A stretch of 64,000 nt of DNA from Microbispora bryophytorum (GCF_006874465.1 NZ_VIRL01000023.1:1-64000), one strand, 5' to 3'; positions 32,773-43,500 are shown, counted from the first letter of the stretch. The notes: generated from the letters alone by a model not told the origin. Translations and numbers: made by a program.

Positions 32773-34022
32773 CAGGCCGCCCCGCCGGCGGCGGGCTCGG
32801 CGGAGCCGGCCGGAGGGGCGGGGCCGGGGGAGGCCGCGTTTCCGGCCTGGCCGGGCCGAGCCGCGTGGTCGGGCCGAGCCGCGGGGTGGGGGTCGGCCGC
32901 GGGGTGGGGGTCGGCCGCTGAGTGGGGCTGGGCCAGGCGGAGGGCGAGGCCGAGCAGGGCCGTCCGGGCGTCCGCCGGCATGTCCGCCCCGGACAGCGCC
33001 TCGCCCGCGGACTCGGTCAGGTCGCGGATGCGCCGCTCGACCGCCTCCAGCGCGCCGGTCGCGACGATCACCTCCCGGGCCGCGGCCAGGCGGTCCGGCT
33101 GCGCCTCGCCCGTGCCCGGCAGTGCGTCCAGCAGCGCCGCTCCCGGGCCGTCCGCGCGTTCGCGCGCCAACGTCAGCAGGTAGGTCCGCTTGCCCTGCAG
33201 CAGGTCGGCCCCGGCGGGCTTCCCGGTCCGGGCCGGGTCGCCGAAGACGCCGAGGACGTCGTCGCGGAGCTGGAACGCCTCGCCCAGCGGGAGGGCGTAC
33301 GCGCTGAGGACCCGGCGCAGCCCGGGGTCGCCACCGGCGATGGCGTGACCGAGGTGCAGCGGCCGTTCCACCGTGTACCTGCCCGACTTGTACGTCGAGA
33401 TCAGCAGTGCCTCCCGGTGGTCGCCGCCGCCCCGGGCGGCGCAGGTCAGGTCGAGGTACTGCCCGGCGATCAGCTCCACGCGGAGCTGGGTGAAGACCTC
33501 CAGGGCGTCGGCCAGCCTGCGGCGGTCGGCCAGCAGCGCGGAGTCGGCCCAGGTGAAGGCGAGCACGCCGAGCAGGATGGCGGCCGACTCCCCGAACCGC
33601 TGCGACGACCCGGCCCAGCCGAGCTCCCGGTGACGCTCGGCGAGCGCCAGGTGGGCGGTCGTCCGGCCGCGCCTGAGGGGCGACTCGTCCATCACGTCGT
33701 CGAGGATCAGCGCGCACGCGTGGAGGAGCTCGATCGAGCAGCCCGCCGCCAGCACGGCCCCGAGGTCGTCGGGTGAGCCGCCGCAGGCCCGGTGCCCCCA
33801 GTACACGAACGCCGGCCGCAGCCGCCTGCCGCCGCGAGCGACGAAGTCGGCGAGGTGACGTCGCAGCACCTCCCGGTCGTCGGCGCCAAGGAAGGACAAT
33901 CGGCTCAGCTCGCGCCGGAGCAGCTCGTCCAGGGCGTGGTCGAACAGACCGGAAAGGTGGCGATCGAACGGCTCCCGCGGGTCGTCCCGAACGCCGCCGG
34001 TCTCGCGGGTCAACGTCAGCAT
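32772..34022 (-). CDS. crtE: Geranylgeranyl diphosphate synthase (polyprenyl synthetase)
   Basis: The 416-residue protein has the trans-prenyltransferase motifs: GGRRLRPAFVYWGH, the first Asp-rich motif LILDDVMDESPLRRG, YKSGRYTVERPLHLG and the second motif FQLRDDVLGVFGDPARTGKPAGADL. It makes the C20 precursor for CrtB. The last 45 residues are a Pro/His/Ala/Asp-rich repeat tail. AAGGAG lies 8 bases before ATG 34022. It is the first gene of the minus-strand carotenoid operon and is divergent from the CarH-type regulator. Confidence 0.92.
   Translation of the reverse strand: MLTLTRETGGVRDDPREPFDRHLSGLFDHALDELLRRELSRLSFLGADDREVLRRHLADFVARGGRRLRPAFVYWGHRACGGSPDDLGAVLAAGCSIELLHACALILDDVMDESPLRRGRTTAHLALAERHRELGWAGSSQRFGESAAILLGVLAFTWADSALLADRRRLADALEVFTQLRVELIAGQYLDLTCAARGGGDHREALLISTYKSGRYTVERPLHLGHAIAGGDPGLRRVLSAYALPLGEAFQLRDDVLGVFGDPARTGKPAGADLLQGKRTYLLTLARERADGPGAALLDALPGTGEAQPDRLAAAREVIVATGALEAVERRIRDLTESAGEALSGADMPADARTALLGLALRLAQPHSAADPHPAADPHPAARPDHAARPGQAGNAASPGPAPPAGSAEPAAGGAA
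32856..32934. repeat. 18-bp tandem repeats in the 3' end of crtE
   Basis: GCGGGGTGGGGGTCGGCC-like units at 32881, 32899 and 32917 (the last degenerate), preceded by related 18-base units. They encode the ADPHPA-type tail. This is an in-frame expansion. Confidence 0.75.
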
Positions 34023-34198
34023 GCGCACTGCTCCTTCGATCGTTACGGTGATCGGCGGCGCCGTCAGTAGAGTTTTCGCGCCCGCCCGCTCCGGCGGTTG
34101 CATCCGGGCAAGGCCCCCGGGCCGAAACACGGTCAGGGGCGGCACGGGCGCCGGGCGCGATGGGCGCGGCGACGACCGGATGGACACGGGGTGAGCAC

Positions 34199-35200
34199 GT
34201 GACGCGCGAGGGCGGGTCGGGGGCCGGTGAGCACGCGGCCGCCGAAGAGGAGCCGGGCTACGGCATCGGGGCCGTCTCCCGTCGGCTCGGCGTGCCCGCG
34301 TCCACGCTGCGCACGTGGAATCTCAGGTATGGCATCGGCCCCAGCAGGCGCAGCCCCGGCGGGCACCGGCGCTACGACGACGCGGACCTGCGCCGCCTGG
34401 AGGAGATGAACCGGCTGATCCGCGCCGGGATGCCGCCGGCCGACGCCGCCAGGCAGGCGCTGCGGCTTAGGCCCGCGCCGGGGGAGCGGGCGGCGTCCGC
34501 CCCGGCCCGGGAGGGGGCCGCGTCACCGGAGTCGCCCGGACGGCCGGAGCCCACCGTGCCGTCCGCCTCCGCCGTACGGCCGGCCGCCGACCCCGGATTG
34601 CTGTCGGCGGCGATGCTGGCCCGCGCGGTGACGGTGCTGGACACCGCGACGGTGGACGCGGGACTGGACGCGGCGCTGGCCGCGCACGGCGTGATGTGGA
34701 CGTGGGAGCGGCTCGTGCTGCCGGTGTTCGCGGCCGTCACCCGCAGGCAGCAGGACACCGGAGCCGGGATCGACGTCGAGCACCTGTTCTCCGACCGGCT
34801 CCAGGCCGCACTGGCGCGGTTCTCCGCGCGCGTGCCCTCGCCCGTGCATCCCCGTCCTGTCCTGCTGGCCGCCGCGGAGGAGGAGCAGCACGCGCTGCCG
34901 ATCCACGCGCTGGCCGCCGCGCTCGGCGTGCTCGGGGTGGAGACCCGCGTGCTCGGGGCGCGCACGCCGTACACCACGCTGGCGGACGCGATGCGGCGCC
35001 TCGGTCCCGCGGCGGTGTTCGTGTGGTCGCAGCTGCGGGAGACGGGCGATCCGACCCCGCTGGCCGGTCTGCCGGGGCTCCGTCCCGCCTGCCGTGTCGT
35101 GGTCGGCGGCCCCGGGTGGCGCGACGGCCTGCCCACGCATGTCATCCGGGTGAACACGTTTCGTGACGCCCTGTCGGCGGTAATGACCACTCTGCGGTGA
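34199..35200 (+). CDS. MerR-family regulator with cobalamin-binding-like domain (CarH/LitR type)
   Basis: The 333-residue protein has a MerR helix-turn-helix (YGIGAVSRRLGVPASTLRTWNLRYGIGPSRRSPGGHRRYDDADL, residues 21-65). The C-terminal half resembles the B12 photoreceptor module of CarH: a four-helix cap with the EH pair (Glu194-His195) and a Rossmann domain with a candidate lower-ligand His231 in EEEQHALPI. The Trp of the CarH W-x9-EH motif is replaced by Gln184. CarH tetramers with adenosylcobalamin repress carotenoid genes in the dark. GTG 34199 follows GGGGTGAG. The position between crtE and the ECF sigma gene fits light control. Confidence 0.8.
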   Translation: MTREGGSGAGEHAAAEEEPGYGIGAVSRRLGVPASTLRTWNLRYGIGPSRRSPGGHRRYDDADLRRLEEMNRLIRAGMPPADAARQALRLRPAPGERAASAPAREGAASPESPGRPEPTVPSASAVRPAADPGLLSAAMLARAVTVLDTATVDAGLDAALAAHGVMWTWERLVLPVFAAVTRRQQDTGAGIDVEHLFSDRLQAALARFSARVPSPVHPRPVLLAAAEEEQHALPIHALAAALGVLGVETRVLGARTPYTTLADAMRRLGPAAVFVWSQLRETGDPTPLAGLPGLRPACRVVVGGPGWRDGLPTHVIRVNTFRDALSAVMTTLR

Positions 35201-35246
35201 TTCGCCCTCTTTGGCGCATCTTTGATCCGGTGTTCGGCCCCCATGG

Positions 35247-35277
35247 TTGTCCGCTGCCAGCGCGGGCAGCTATGAAT
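35247..35277 (+). promoter_or_regulatory. Putative promoter of the ECF sigma gene
   Basis: TTGTCC (35247-35252), 18 bases, then TATGAAT (35271-35277). The 11-bp repeats start within this -10 box. Confidence 0.5.
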
Positions 35278-35306
35278 AGGTTTTGAATAAGTTTTCGCCG
35301 AGTCTT
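35273..35306 (+). promoter_or_regulatory. Three 11-bp-spaced repeats, likely CarH/LitR operator
   Basis: TGAATAGGTTT (35273-35283) and TGAATAAGTTT (35284-35294) match at 10 of 11 positions, and a third degenerate unit follows at 35295-35305. The element RRGTYTT recurs at 35278, 35289 and 35300. Direct repeats of 11 bp are the known architecture of CarH operators. The array covers the -10 and the start region of the sigma gene. Confidence 0.6.
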
Positions 35307-35323
35307 CTGCCCAAGGGGGGCCG

Positions 35324-35845
35324 ATGGAGGAGACCCTGGAGTTCCGCCTCGCCGCGGGGGACACGGGAGCGCTGGGGGAGTGCTACCGGGTGCACTCGCC
35401 GGCCGTGCGCTCCTACCTGCGCAAACTCGTGCCGCCCCAGGATGTGGAGGACGTCATGCAGGTCGTCTTCACCGAGGTGTGGCGCTTCCGGCACCGCTTC
35501 GACCCGGGCCGCAGCCTGCCGGCCTGGTTGTTCGGCATCGCCCGCAACCGGGCGGTGGACCACCTGCGGGCGCGGGCCCCGGCGACGGTGCCGCTGGAGG
35601 CGGTCCCCGACCCGGCGGGGCGTGACGGCCGGCTGGACGGCGACCAGTTCGCCGACCGCGACCGAATCCGCCGAGCGCTGGCCTCGCTGCCGCAGGTGCA
35701 GCGCCAGGCGATCGAGCTGGCCTACTACGGAGACCTGACGCAGCGGGAGATCGCCGAGCGCCTGCGGGTCCCGCTCGGCACGGTCAAGGCGCGCACGGCC
35801 CGCGGCCTGCACCGCCTGTCCACCCTGCTGCGGCCGGCGGCCTGA
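35324..35845 (+). CDS. ECF RNA polymerase sigma factor (LitS-like by context)
   Basis: The 173-residue protein has region 2 (VRSYLRKLVPPQDVEDVMQVVFTEVWRFRHRFD, AWLFGIARNRAVDHLR) and region 4 (ALASLPQVQRQAIELAYYGDLTQREIAERLRVPLGTVKARTARGLHRL). No anti-sigma gene adjoins it. In Streptomyces a light-induced ECF sigma (LitS), repressed by LitR in the dark, transcribes the carotenoid operons; gene order and the repeats upstream make the same scheme likely here. AAGGGGGG precedes ATG 35324. Confidence 0.85.
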   Translation: MEETLEFRLAAGDTGALGECYRVHSPAVRSYLRKLVPPQDVEDVMQVVFTEVWRFRHRFDPGRSLPAWLFGIARNRAVDHLRARAPATVPLEAVPDPAGRDGRLDGDQFADRDRIRRALASLPQVQRQAIELAYYGDLTQREIAERLRVPLGTVKARTARGLHRLSTLLRPAA

Positions 35846-35910
35846 CCACGGGGCCTAAGGAGTAACCCCGTTCCCGCATGAGTGCGGACGAGGGGGAAGA
35901 AAGAGGACGC

Positions 35911-36408
35911 ATGAGACGCACATCGAAGAAGACGCTGGTGCGGACGGCCCTCGCGGTGACCGCGACGGCCGCGGTCGGCGGCCTGTCCACCGACGCCCGC
36001 TCCGGCTGGTGCGCCCGCCTGCGCAAGCCCTCCTGGCAGCCGCCGCCGAAGGCGTTCGGCCTGGTCTGGACGCCGTTGTACGCGACGATCGCCTACGCCT
36101 CCGCCCGGGCGCTGTCGCACGGGGACGACGGCTCCCGGCCGGCCCTGCGGCGTGCGCTCGCCGCCAACCTGGCGCTCAACGCGGCCTGGCCGCCGCTGTT
36201 CTTCAAGGCCCGCAACCCCCGCCTCGCGCTCGCGGAGATCCTCGCGCTCAACGTGTCGAACGCGCTGCTGACCCGCCGCCTCCTCCGGCAGGACCGCACG
36301 GCCGGGCTTCTGCTGCTGCCGTACGCCGGGTGGACGGTCTTCGCCACCGCGCTCAACGCCGCCATCGCCCGGCACAACCCGGAAGCGCAGCACAACCCGA
36401 AGGTCTGA
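35911..36408 (+). CDS. TspO/MBR family protein
   Basis: The 165-residue membrane protein has five predicted helices and the TspO hallmark WCARLRKPSWQPPPKAFGLVWTPLYATIAYAS at residues 35-67, plus NLALNAAWPPLFFKARN. TspO proteins bind porphyrins and affect tetrapyrrole and carotenoid output under light or oxygen stress in some bacteria. ATG 35911 follows AGAGGAC; ATG 35878 is an alternative with poor spacing. It lies 65 bases after the ECF sigma gene and is probably co-transcribed, linking it to the light response. Confidence 0.88.
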   Translation: MRRTSKKTLVRTALAVTATAAVGGLSTDARSGWCARLRKPSWQPPPKAFGLVWTPLYATIAYASARALSHGDDGSRPALRRALAANLALNAAWPPLFFKARNPRLALAEILALNVSNALLTRRLLRQDRTAGLLLLPYAGWTVFATALNAAIARHNPEAQHNPKV

Positions 36409-36498
36409 GGGTCAGCCGATCGCATCCATCTCCGGCCTGCTGACTGGTGCTTCGAAGCCACGCAGGCTGACTCCTGTCGGTTGCTGCGACGTCGAGGG

Positions 36499-37470
36499 TC
36501 AGACGCGGAGCAGGTCGGTCGAGACCGTCCAGAGGCGCTTGGCGGCAGTGGGGTCGAGCGCCCATTCCTTGACGCCGTGCGGGTGCTGCGCGAGGTCGGC
36601 GTCGTCCGGCACGGTGTAAGCCTCTTGTGAGTCGTCGAGGTAGTGGCCTCCGAAGTGGGCGAACTCTGGGGCGACGGCCGCGACGATGCTGGTGGCGGCT
36701 CCCTGCTCGACCGTCTTGTAAGTGAAGATTCCGGCGGCCTCGGCCGCGTCGAGCGATGCCTTCTGCTGCGCGGTGAAGTTGCGCTGCAGTCCCGTCGCGA
36801 CACCGCCGGGGTTCACCGCATTGGCGATGATGCCGTCGGAGGCCCAGAGGCGAGTCGCCTCGACGGCGAAGAGAGAGTTCGCCGTCTTCGACTGGGCGTA
36901 GGCGATCTGCGGGTCGTAGCTGCGACGCTCGAAGTGGAGGTCGTCGAAGTCGATGCCGGAACGCATGTGCGCGGTCGAACTGACCGAGACGATCCGTGCT
37001 CCGTCACCGTCGGCCGCTCCCAGGGTCAGGGCGTCGTGCAGGCCGGTGGCGAGGGCGAAGTGGCCGAGATGGTTCGTCGCGAACTGCAGCTCCCAGCCCT
37101 CACGCGTACGTTCGAGGCCACCGGTGACCACGCCCGCGTTGTTGATCAGCAGATGGAGTGGACCGTTCCACGCGTCGACGAATCGCGCGACGGTGCTTCT
37201 GTCGGCGAGGTCGAGCCGGACGACTCGGGGCCGGATCTGTCCGGTCGACTTCGCGATCGTCTCGGCGACGGCGTCGCCCGCGGTCGTGTTCCGGACGGCG
37301 AGCGTTACCTCCGCTCCGGCGGAGGTCAGCGCACGAGCGGTCTCGGTGCCGATTCCGGAGGAACCTCCGGTCACGATCGCGCGGACCCCGGTGAGGTCGA
37401 CGCCTCGCAGCACCTCGTCCGCGGTGCTGGAGGAGGTGAAGGGTGTAGTGATGAGTTCGCGCATGGTCAT
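36499..37470 (-). CDS. Short-chain dehydrogenase/reductase
   Basis: The 323-residue SDR has RAIVTGGSSGIGTETARAL (TGxxxGIG, NADPH site), LHLLINNAGVV (NNAG), VSVSSTAHM (catalytic Ser) and YAQSKTANSLF (YxxxK). It resembles the retinol dehydrogenase/WW-domain oxidoreductase-like group; the substrate is unknown. ATG 37470 (or 37464) has no ribosome site. A TATAGT box ends 8 bases before it on this strand, so the message is probably leaderless. It is divergent from a TetR gene and shares an operator with it. Confidence 0.88.
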   Translation of the reverse strand: MTMRELITTPFTSSSTADEVLRGVDLTGVRAIVTGGSSGIGTETARALTSAGAEVTLAVRNTTAGDAVAETIAKSTGQIRPRVVRLDLADRSTVARFVDAWNGPLHLLINNAGVVTGGLERTREGWELQFATNHLGHFALATGLHDALTLGAADGDGARIVSVSSTAHMRSGIDFDDLHFERRSYDPQIAYAQSKTANSLFAVEATRLWASDGIIANAVNPGGVATGLQRNFTAQQKASLDAAEAAGIFTYKTVEQGAATSIVAAVAPEFAHFGGHYLDDSQEAYTVPDDADLAQHPHGVKEWALDPTAAKRLWTVSTDLLRV

Positions 37471-37477
37471 GGCGGTG

Positions 37478-37507
37478 ACTATACACACTAGATGGGTTTT
37501 GTATAGT
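37478..37507. promoter_or_regulatory. Inverted repeat operator covering both divergent -10 boxes
   Basis: ACTATACA (37478-37485) and TGTATAGT (37500-37507) are perfect inverted arms 14 bases apart. Each contains the TATAGT -10 element of one of the two divergent genes. A TetR dimer bound here would silence both. Confidence 0.75.
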
Positions 37508-37533
37508 GCGCCGCTCGCTCGTATGCTCGTTTC

Positions 37534-38106
37534 ATGAGCAGTCCCGAGGTCGGTCACCCACCGTCGACAGTCGCCGATACCGATCGTCGGATCACGGTTC
37601 TGGACTCCGCGATGGTCACGTTCGCGCGATTCGGTTACCGGAAGACCTCGATGGAGGAGGTCGCGCGGGCGGCGGGCATCTCGCGGCCCGGGCTCTATTT
37701 CCTCTTCTCCTCGAAGGAGACTCTGTTCCGTGCGGCGGTCACCCAGGCCCTGAATCGCGATATCACAGCGGTCGAACACGTCCTGGCCGACACCGGCCGA
37801 CCCCTTTCGGAGCGTCTCGTCGAAGCGTTCGATCAGTGGGCAGGCCGCTACATCGGCCCGCTGGCGAGCGATGTCGCGATGGTCATCGAGGACAATCCCG
37901 ACCTCCTCGGAGAGATCATCAAGACTCCGCGGCGACGTTTCGAGGAACTGATCACAGACGCGGTCGCCATCACGTCGGGACGCGAGGCGGCTCCCCTTGT
38001 CGCGCAGACGATGATCAGCGCGTCGATCGGAATCAAGCATCAGGTCGCGTCACGGGAGGTCTACCTCGAACGGCTGGAGGTAGCCATCGATCTCCTGCTG
38101 CGCTGA
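37534..38106 (+). CDS. TetR family transcriptional regulator
   Basis: The 190-residue protein has an N-terminal TetR helix-turn-helix (ITVLDSAMVTFARFGYRKTSMEEVARAAGISRPGLYFLFSSKETLFRAAV, residues 20-70) and a C-terminal helical ligand domain. It is divergent from the SDR gene with a shared palindrome, so it most likely represses both genes until a ligand, perhaps the SDR substrate, is bound. Base composition and codon choice look somewhat less GC-rich than in neighbours, as for the SDR gene. Confidence 0.88.
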   Translation: MSSPEVGHPPSTVADTDRRITVLDSAMVTFARFGYRKTSMEEVARAAGISRPGLYFLFSSKETLFRAAVTQALNRDITAVEHVLADTGRPLSERLVEAFDQWAGRYIGPLASDVAMVIEDNPDLLGEIIKTPRRRFEELITDAVAITSGREAAPLVAQTMISASIGIKHQVASREVYLERLEVAIDLLLR

Positions 38107-38142
38107 TCAGGCGTGACCATGTCGCGCGCGAGACCGGCCGCG

Positions 38143-38219
38143 GCCGGATCTCACTGCGCCGGATCTTGGTGCGGCCGGATCTCGCTGCGGCCGGATCTCG
38201 GTGCGGTCGGATCTCACTG
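38143..38219. repeat. Five tandem 15-16-bp repeats
   Basis: GGATCT recurs at 38146, 38161, 38177, 38193 and 38209 in units like CGGCCGGATCTCGCTG. It lies between the TetR gene and the stop of the convergent MarR gene and touches its last codons. Confidence 0.8.
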
Positions 38220-38720
38220 GGCGGCGGCGTCGAGCGCGGGCGAACCCTCGGCCTCCGCGGCCCTGTGGTACTCGAAGGCCGACAGGATCGTGTCGAGGAT
38301 CTCGCCGAACTGCCGCACCTGACCAGGGGTGAGGGGGTCGAACAGCACCCGGCGGACCTCCTCGACATGGCCCGGCGCCGCCTCCACGAGCGCGGCGAAG
38401 CCCTCGTCGGTGAGCTCGGCGACGGTCGTTCGCCGGTCCTCCGGCCGCTTGAGCCGCCGCACCCAGCTCTTCTCCTCCAGCCGGGAGACGGCGTGGGACA
38501 GGCGGCTCACCGAATACTGGAGGATGGCCGACAGCTCGGTCATCGTCATGGTCCGCCCGGGCGACTCGGAGAGGACCACCAGGATCATGTAGTAGGCGTG
38601 CGGCATGCCCGAGTCGCGCTGCAGCTGCCGTTCGAGGGCCTCCTGCAGGAGCTGGCTGGTCCGCAGGTAGGAACGCCAGGTGTGCTGCTCCTCCTCGTCG
38701 AGCCATCGGGTGCCGGACAT
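38214..38720 (-). CDS. MarR family transcriptional regulator
   Basis: The 168-residue protein has the MarR winged helix: [72 protein letters not shown] 38720 starts [12 protein letters not shown]; an upstream ATG at 38747 is less likely. It is divergent from the phosphoketolase gene, with 86 bases between the starts, so control of that gene or of itself is plausible. The ligand is unknown. Confidence 0.87.
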   Translation of the reverse strand: MSGTRWLDEEEQHTWRSYLRTSQLLQEALERQLQRDSGMPHAYYMILVVLSESPGRTMTMTELSAILQYSVSRLSHAVSRLEEKSWVRRLKRPEDRRTTVAELTDEGFAALVEAAPGHVEEVRRVLFDPLTPGQVRQFGEILDTILSAFEYHRAAEAEGSPALDAAAQ

Positions 38721-38806
38721 GGCGCCAAGACTACCGTCGGTGGGCACGCTGTTTTGTGGGCGAAAGACCCTGGTTCACCCGCCACCGCTGGGAAAGTGTC
38801 AGGGGC

Positions 38807-41107
38807 ATGGACGCATACGGGAACATCGACGCCTACTGGCGGGCCGCGAACTATCTGTCCGTCGGCCAGATCTACCTGATGGACAACCCGCTGCTGACCG
38901 AGCCGCTCAGCCCCGAGCACGTCAAGCCGCGGCTGCTCGGCCACTGGGGCACGACGCCGGGGCTCAACTTCTGCTTCGCGCACCTCAACCGGATCATCCG
39001 GGAGCGCGGCCAGGACATGATCTACATCGCCGGCCCCGGTCACGGCGGCCCGGCGGCGGTCGCCCACGCGTGGCTCGAAGGCACCTACACCGAGCGCTAC
39101 CCCCATGTGACCCAGGACGCCGAGGGCATGCGCAGGCTCTTCCGCCAGTTCTCCTTCCCCGGTGGCATCCCCAGCCACGTCGCCCCCGAGACGCCGGGCT
39201 CCATCCACGAGGGCGGCGAGCTCGGCTACGCCCTCTCCCACGCGTACGGCGCGGCCTTCGACAACCCCAGCCTGGTGGTGGCCTGCGTCGTCGGCGACGG
39301 CGAGGCCGAGACCGGCCCGCTCGCCACCGGCTGGCATTCCAACAAGTTCCTCAACCGGGACACCGACGGGGTGGTCCTGCCGATCCTGCACCTGAACGGC
39401 TACAAGATCGCCAATCCGGCCGTGCTGGCCAGGATCCCGGAGGACGAGCTGGTCAAGCTCTTCGAGGGGTACGGCTACCGCCCGCACATCGTCGCCGGCC
39501 AGGAACCGGCGGAGATGCACGAGCTCATGGCCGAGACCCTCGACACCGTCTTCGAGCAGATGGCCGACCGCGGCCCGCTGCCGATGATCATCCTGCGTAC
39601 GCCGAAGGGCTGGACCGGGCCGCGCGAGGTCGACGGGCTCCCGGTCGAGGGCACGTGGCGCGCCCACCAGGTGCCGCTGACCGACGTGCGGAACCGGCCC
39701 GACCGGCTGGAGGCCCTGGAGGAGTGGATGCGCTCCTACCGGCCCGAAGAGCTCTTCGACGTCGACGGACGTCCGGTCGAGATCATCACGCGGACCGTCC
39801 CGGACGGGCCGCTGCGGATGAGCGCCAGCCCGCACGCCAACGGCGGGGAGCTGCTGCGCCCGCTCGTGCTGCCCGACTTCCGCGACTACGCGGTCGAGGT
39901 CAAGGCGCCGGCGAGCGCCTCCAGCGAGCCGACCCGCGTCCTCGGGGCGTTCCTGCGCGATGTCATCGCGGCCAACCCTGCGAACTTCCGGCTGCTCGGC
40001 CCGGACGAGACCGCCTCCAACCGCCTGTCGGCCGTATTCGAGGCGACCGACAAGGAGTGGGAGGCCGCCCTGCTGCCGACCGACGAGAACCTCGGCCCCC
40101 GGGGCAGGGTCATGGAGGTGCTCAGCGAGCACCAGTGCCAGGGCTGGCTGGAGGGCTACCTGCTGACCGGCCGCCACGGGCTGTTCAACTGCTACGAGGC
40201 GTTCATCCACATCGTGGACGCGATGTTCAACCAGCACGCCAAGTGGCTGGAGTCCTCCCGCAAGATCCCGTGGCGGCGGCCGGTCGCCTCGCTGAACTAC
40301 CTGCTGTCCTCCCACGTCTGGCGTCAGGACCACAACGGCTTCAGCCACCAGGACCCCGGCTTCCTCGACGTCGTCCTCAACAAGAAGGCCGAGGTCGTCC
40401 GGGTCTACCTGCCGCCGGACGCCAACACCCTGCTGTCGGTCGCCGACCACTGCCTGCGCTCGCGCGACTACGTCAACGTCGTCGTGGCGGGCAAGCAGCC
40501 CGTGCTCGACTTGATGAGCATGGACGAGGCGGTCGTCCACTGCACCCGCGGGCTGGGCATCCTCGAGTGGGCCTCCACCGACGCGGGCGCCGAGCCCGAC
40601 GTCGTGCTCGGCTGCGCCGGTGACGTGCCCACGCTGGAGACCCTGGCCGCCGCCGCGCTGCTGCGCGAGCACCTGCCCGAACTGCGGATCCGGGTGATCA
40701 ACGTGGTCGACCTCATGCGGCTGCAGCCGGCCTCCGAGCACCCGCACGGCATGAGCGACGCCGAGTTCGACGCGCTGTTCACCACGGACAAGCCGATCAT
40801 CTTCAACTTCCACGGCTACCCGTGGCTGATCCACCGCCTGACCTACCGCCGCACTGGGCACGACAACCTGCACGTGCGCGGCTACAAGGAGGAGGGCACC
40901 ACGACCACGCCGTTCGACATGGCGATGCTCAACGACATCGACCGCTTCCACCTGGTGATGGACGTGATCGACCGGGTGCCCGGCCTGGGCGGCAGGACGG
41001 CCCACCTGCGCCAGCGCATGGCCGACGCCCGGCTGCGCGCCCGCGCGTACACCCGCGAGTTCGGCGAGGACCCCGCCGAGATCCGCGACTGGACGTGGCC
41101 CTACTGA
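38807..41107 (+). CDS. xfp: Phosphoketolase (xylulose 5-phosphate/fructose 6-phosphate)
   Basis: The 766-residue thiamine diphosphate enzyme splits xylulose 5-phosphate, or fructose 6-phosphate, with phosphate to acetyl phosphate plus an aldose phosphate. Visible marks are [81 protein letters not shown], the ThDP motif [14 protein letters not shown], and [23 protein letters not shown] 38807 gives a slightly short N-terminus; GTG 38756 is an in-frame alternative. No acetate kinase gene is nearby. It is divergent from a MarR gene. Confidence 0.93.
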   Translation: MDAYGNIDAYWRAANYLSVGQIYLMDNPLLTEPLSPEHVKPRLLGHWGTTPGLNFCFAHLNRIIRERGQDMIYIAGPGHGGPAAVAHAWLEGTYTERYPHVTQDAEGMRRLFRQFSFPGGIPSHVAPETPGSIHEGGELGYALSHAYGAAFDNPSLVVACVVGDGEAETGPLATGWHSNKFLNRDTDGVVLPILHLNGYKIANPAVLARIPEDELVKLFEGYGYRPHIVAGQEPAEMHELMAETLDTVFEQMADRGPLPMIILRTPKGWTGPREVDGLPVEGTWRAHQVPLTDVRNRPDRLEALEEWMRSYRPEELFDVDGRPVEIITRTVPDGPLRMSASPHANGGELLRPLVLPDFRDYAVEVKAPASASSEPTRVLGAFLRDVIAANPANFRLLGPDETASNRLSAVFEATDKEWEAALLPTDENLGPRGRVMEVLSEHQCQGWLEGYLLTGRHGLFNCYEAFIHIVDAMFNQHAKWLESSRKIPWRRPVASLNYLLSSHVWRQDHNGFSHQDPGFLDVVLNKKAEVVRVYLPPDANTLLSVADHCLRSRDYVNVVVAGKQPVLDLMSMDEAVVHCTRGLGILEWASTDAGAEPDVVLGCAGDVPTLETLAAAALLREHLPELRIRVINVVDLMRLQPASEHPHGMSDAEFDALFTTDKPIIFNFHGYPWLIHRLTYRRTGHDNLHVRGYKEEGTTTTPFDMAMLNDIDRFHLVMDVIDRVPGLGGRTAHLRQRMADARLRARAYTREFGEDPAEIRDWTWPY

Positions 41108-41300
41108 TTCCGGGAGGCGAGTCGGCAGCGGGGACGGCGGCGAGTCCGACGGCGGGCATGGCGGCGGGCATGGCGGCGGACGCGGCGCATCACCGCCATT
41201 CGGGGGCGACGGCACCGGTAGCATCGGATGCGACCGGAGCCGCCGCCTCGGGCGCGCGGCCATCCGAGATCCATGCGCCGACCTGTCCTAAGGAGCCACC

Positions 41301-43277
<1,977 letters not shown>

Positions 43278-43291
43278 CCCGTCATCGCCGC

Positions 43292-43327
43292 GAACGCGGG
43301 CGGCCCCCATCCGGGGCCCCCGCGTTC
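43292..43327 (+). terminator. Terminator after thrS
   Basis: GAACGCGGGCGGCCCC (43292-43307) pairs with GGGGCCCCCGCGTTC (43313-43327) with a small bulge and a five-base loop. Confidence 0.8.
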
Positions 43328-43375
43328 TCGCTCCTCCCGGCAGCGTGGGGAATCCCGCGGCTGTGGGAAGGTCCT

Positions 43376-43497
43376 CCGGCGGCACCGGCCGGACACCGGT
43401 CGGCACCAAACCGGCACCGGGCCGATATCGGCTGACACCGGCCGGCACCGCGCTGACACCGGCCAGCACTGGGCCAGCACCGCGCCTACACCGGGCG
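43376..43497. repeat. CACCGGCCGG-type imperfect repeats between thrS and the Asp23 gene
   Basis: About eight copies of (A)CACCGG(C/T)CGGCACC-like sequence occur without fixed spacing, ending next to the Asp23 stop codon. Non-coding. Confidence 0.6.
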
Positions 43498-43500
43498 GGC

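Noticed and set aside
36499-38106. Mobile element carrying the SDR/TetR pair
   Set aside because: No transposase, integrase, terminal repeats or target duplications were found; only a composition impression remains.
43376-43497. Possible CRISPR-like array of CACCGG units
   Set aside because: Units are short, irregularly spaced and lack unique spacers; no cas gene is in the window.
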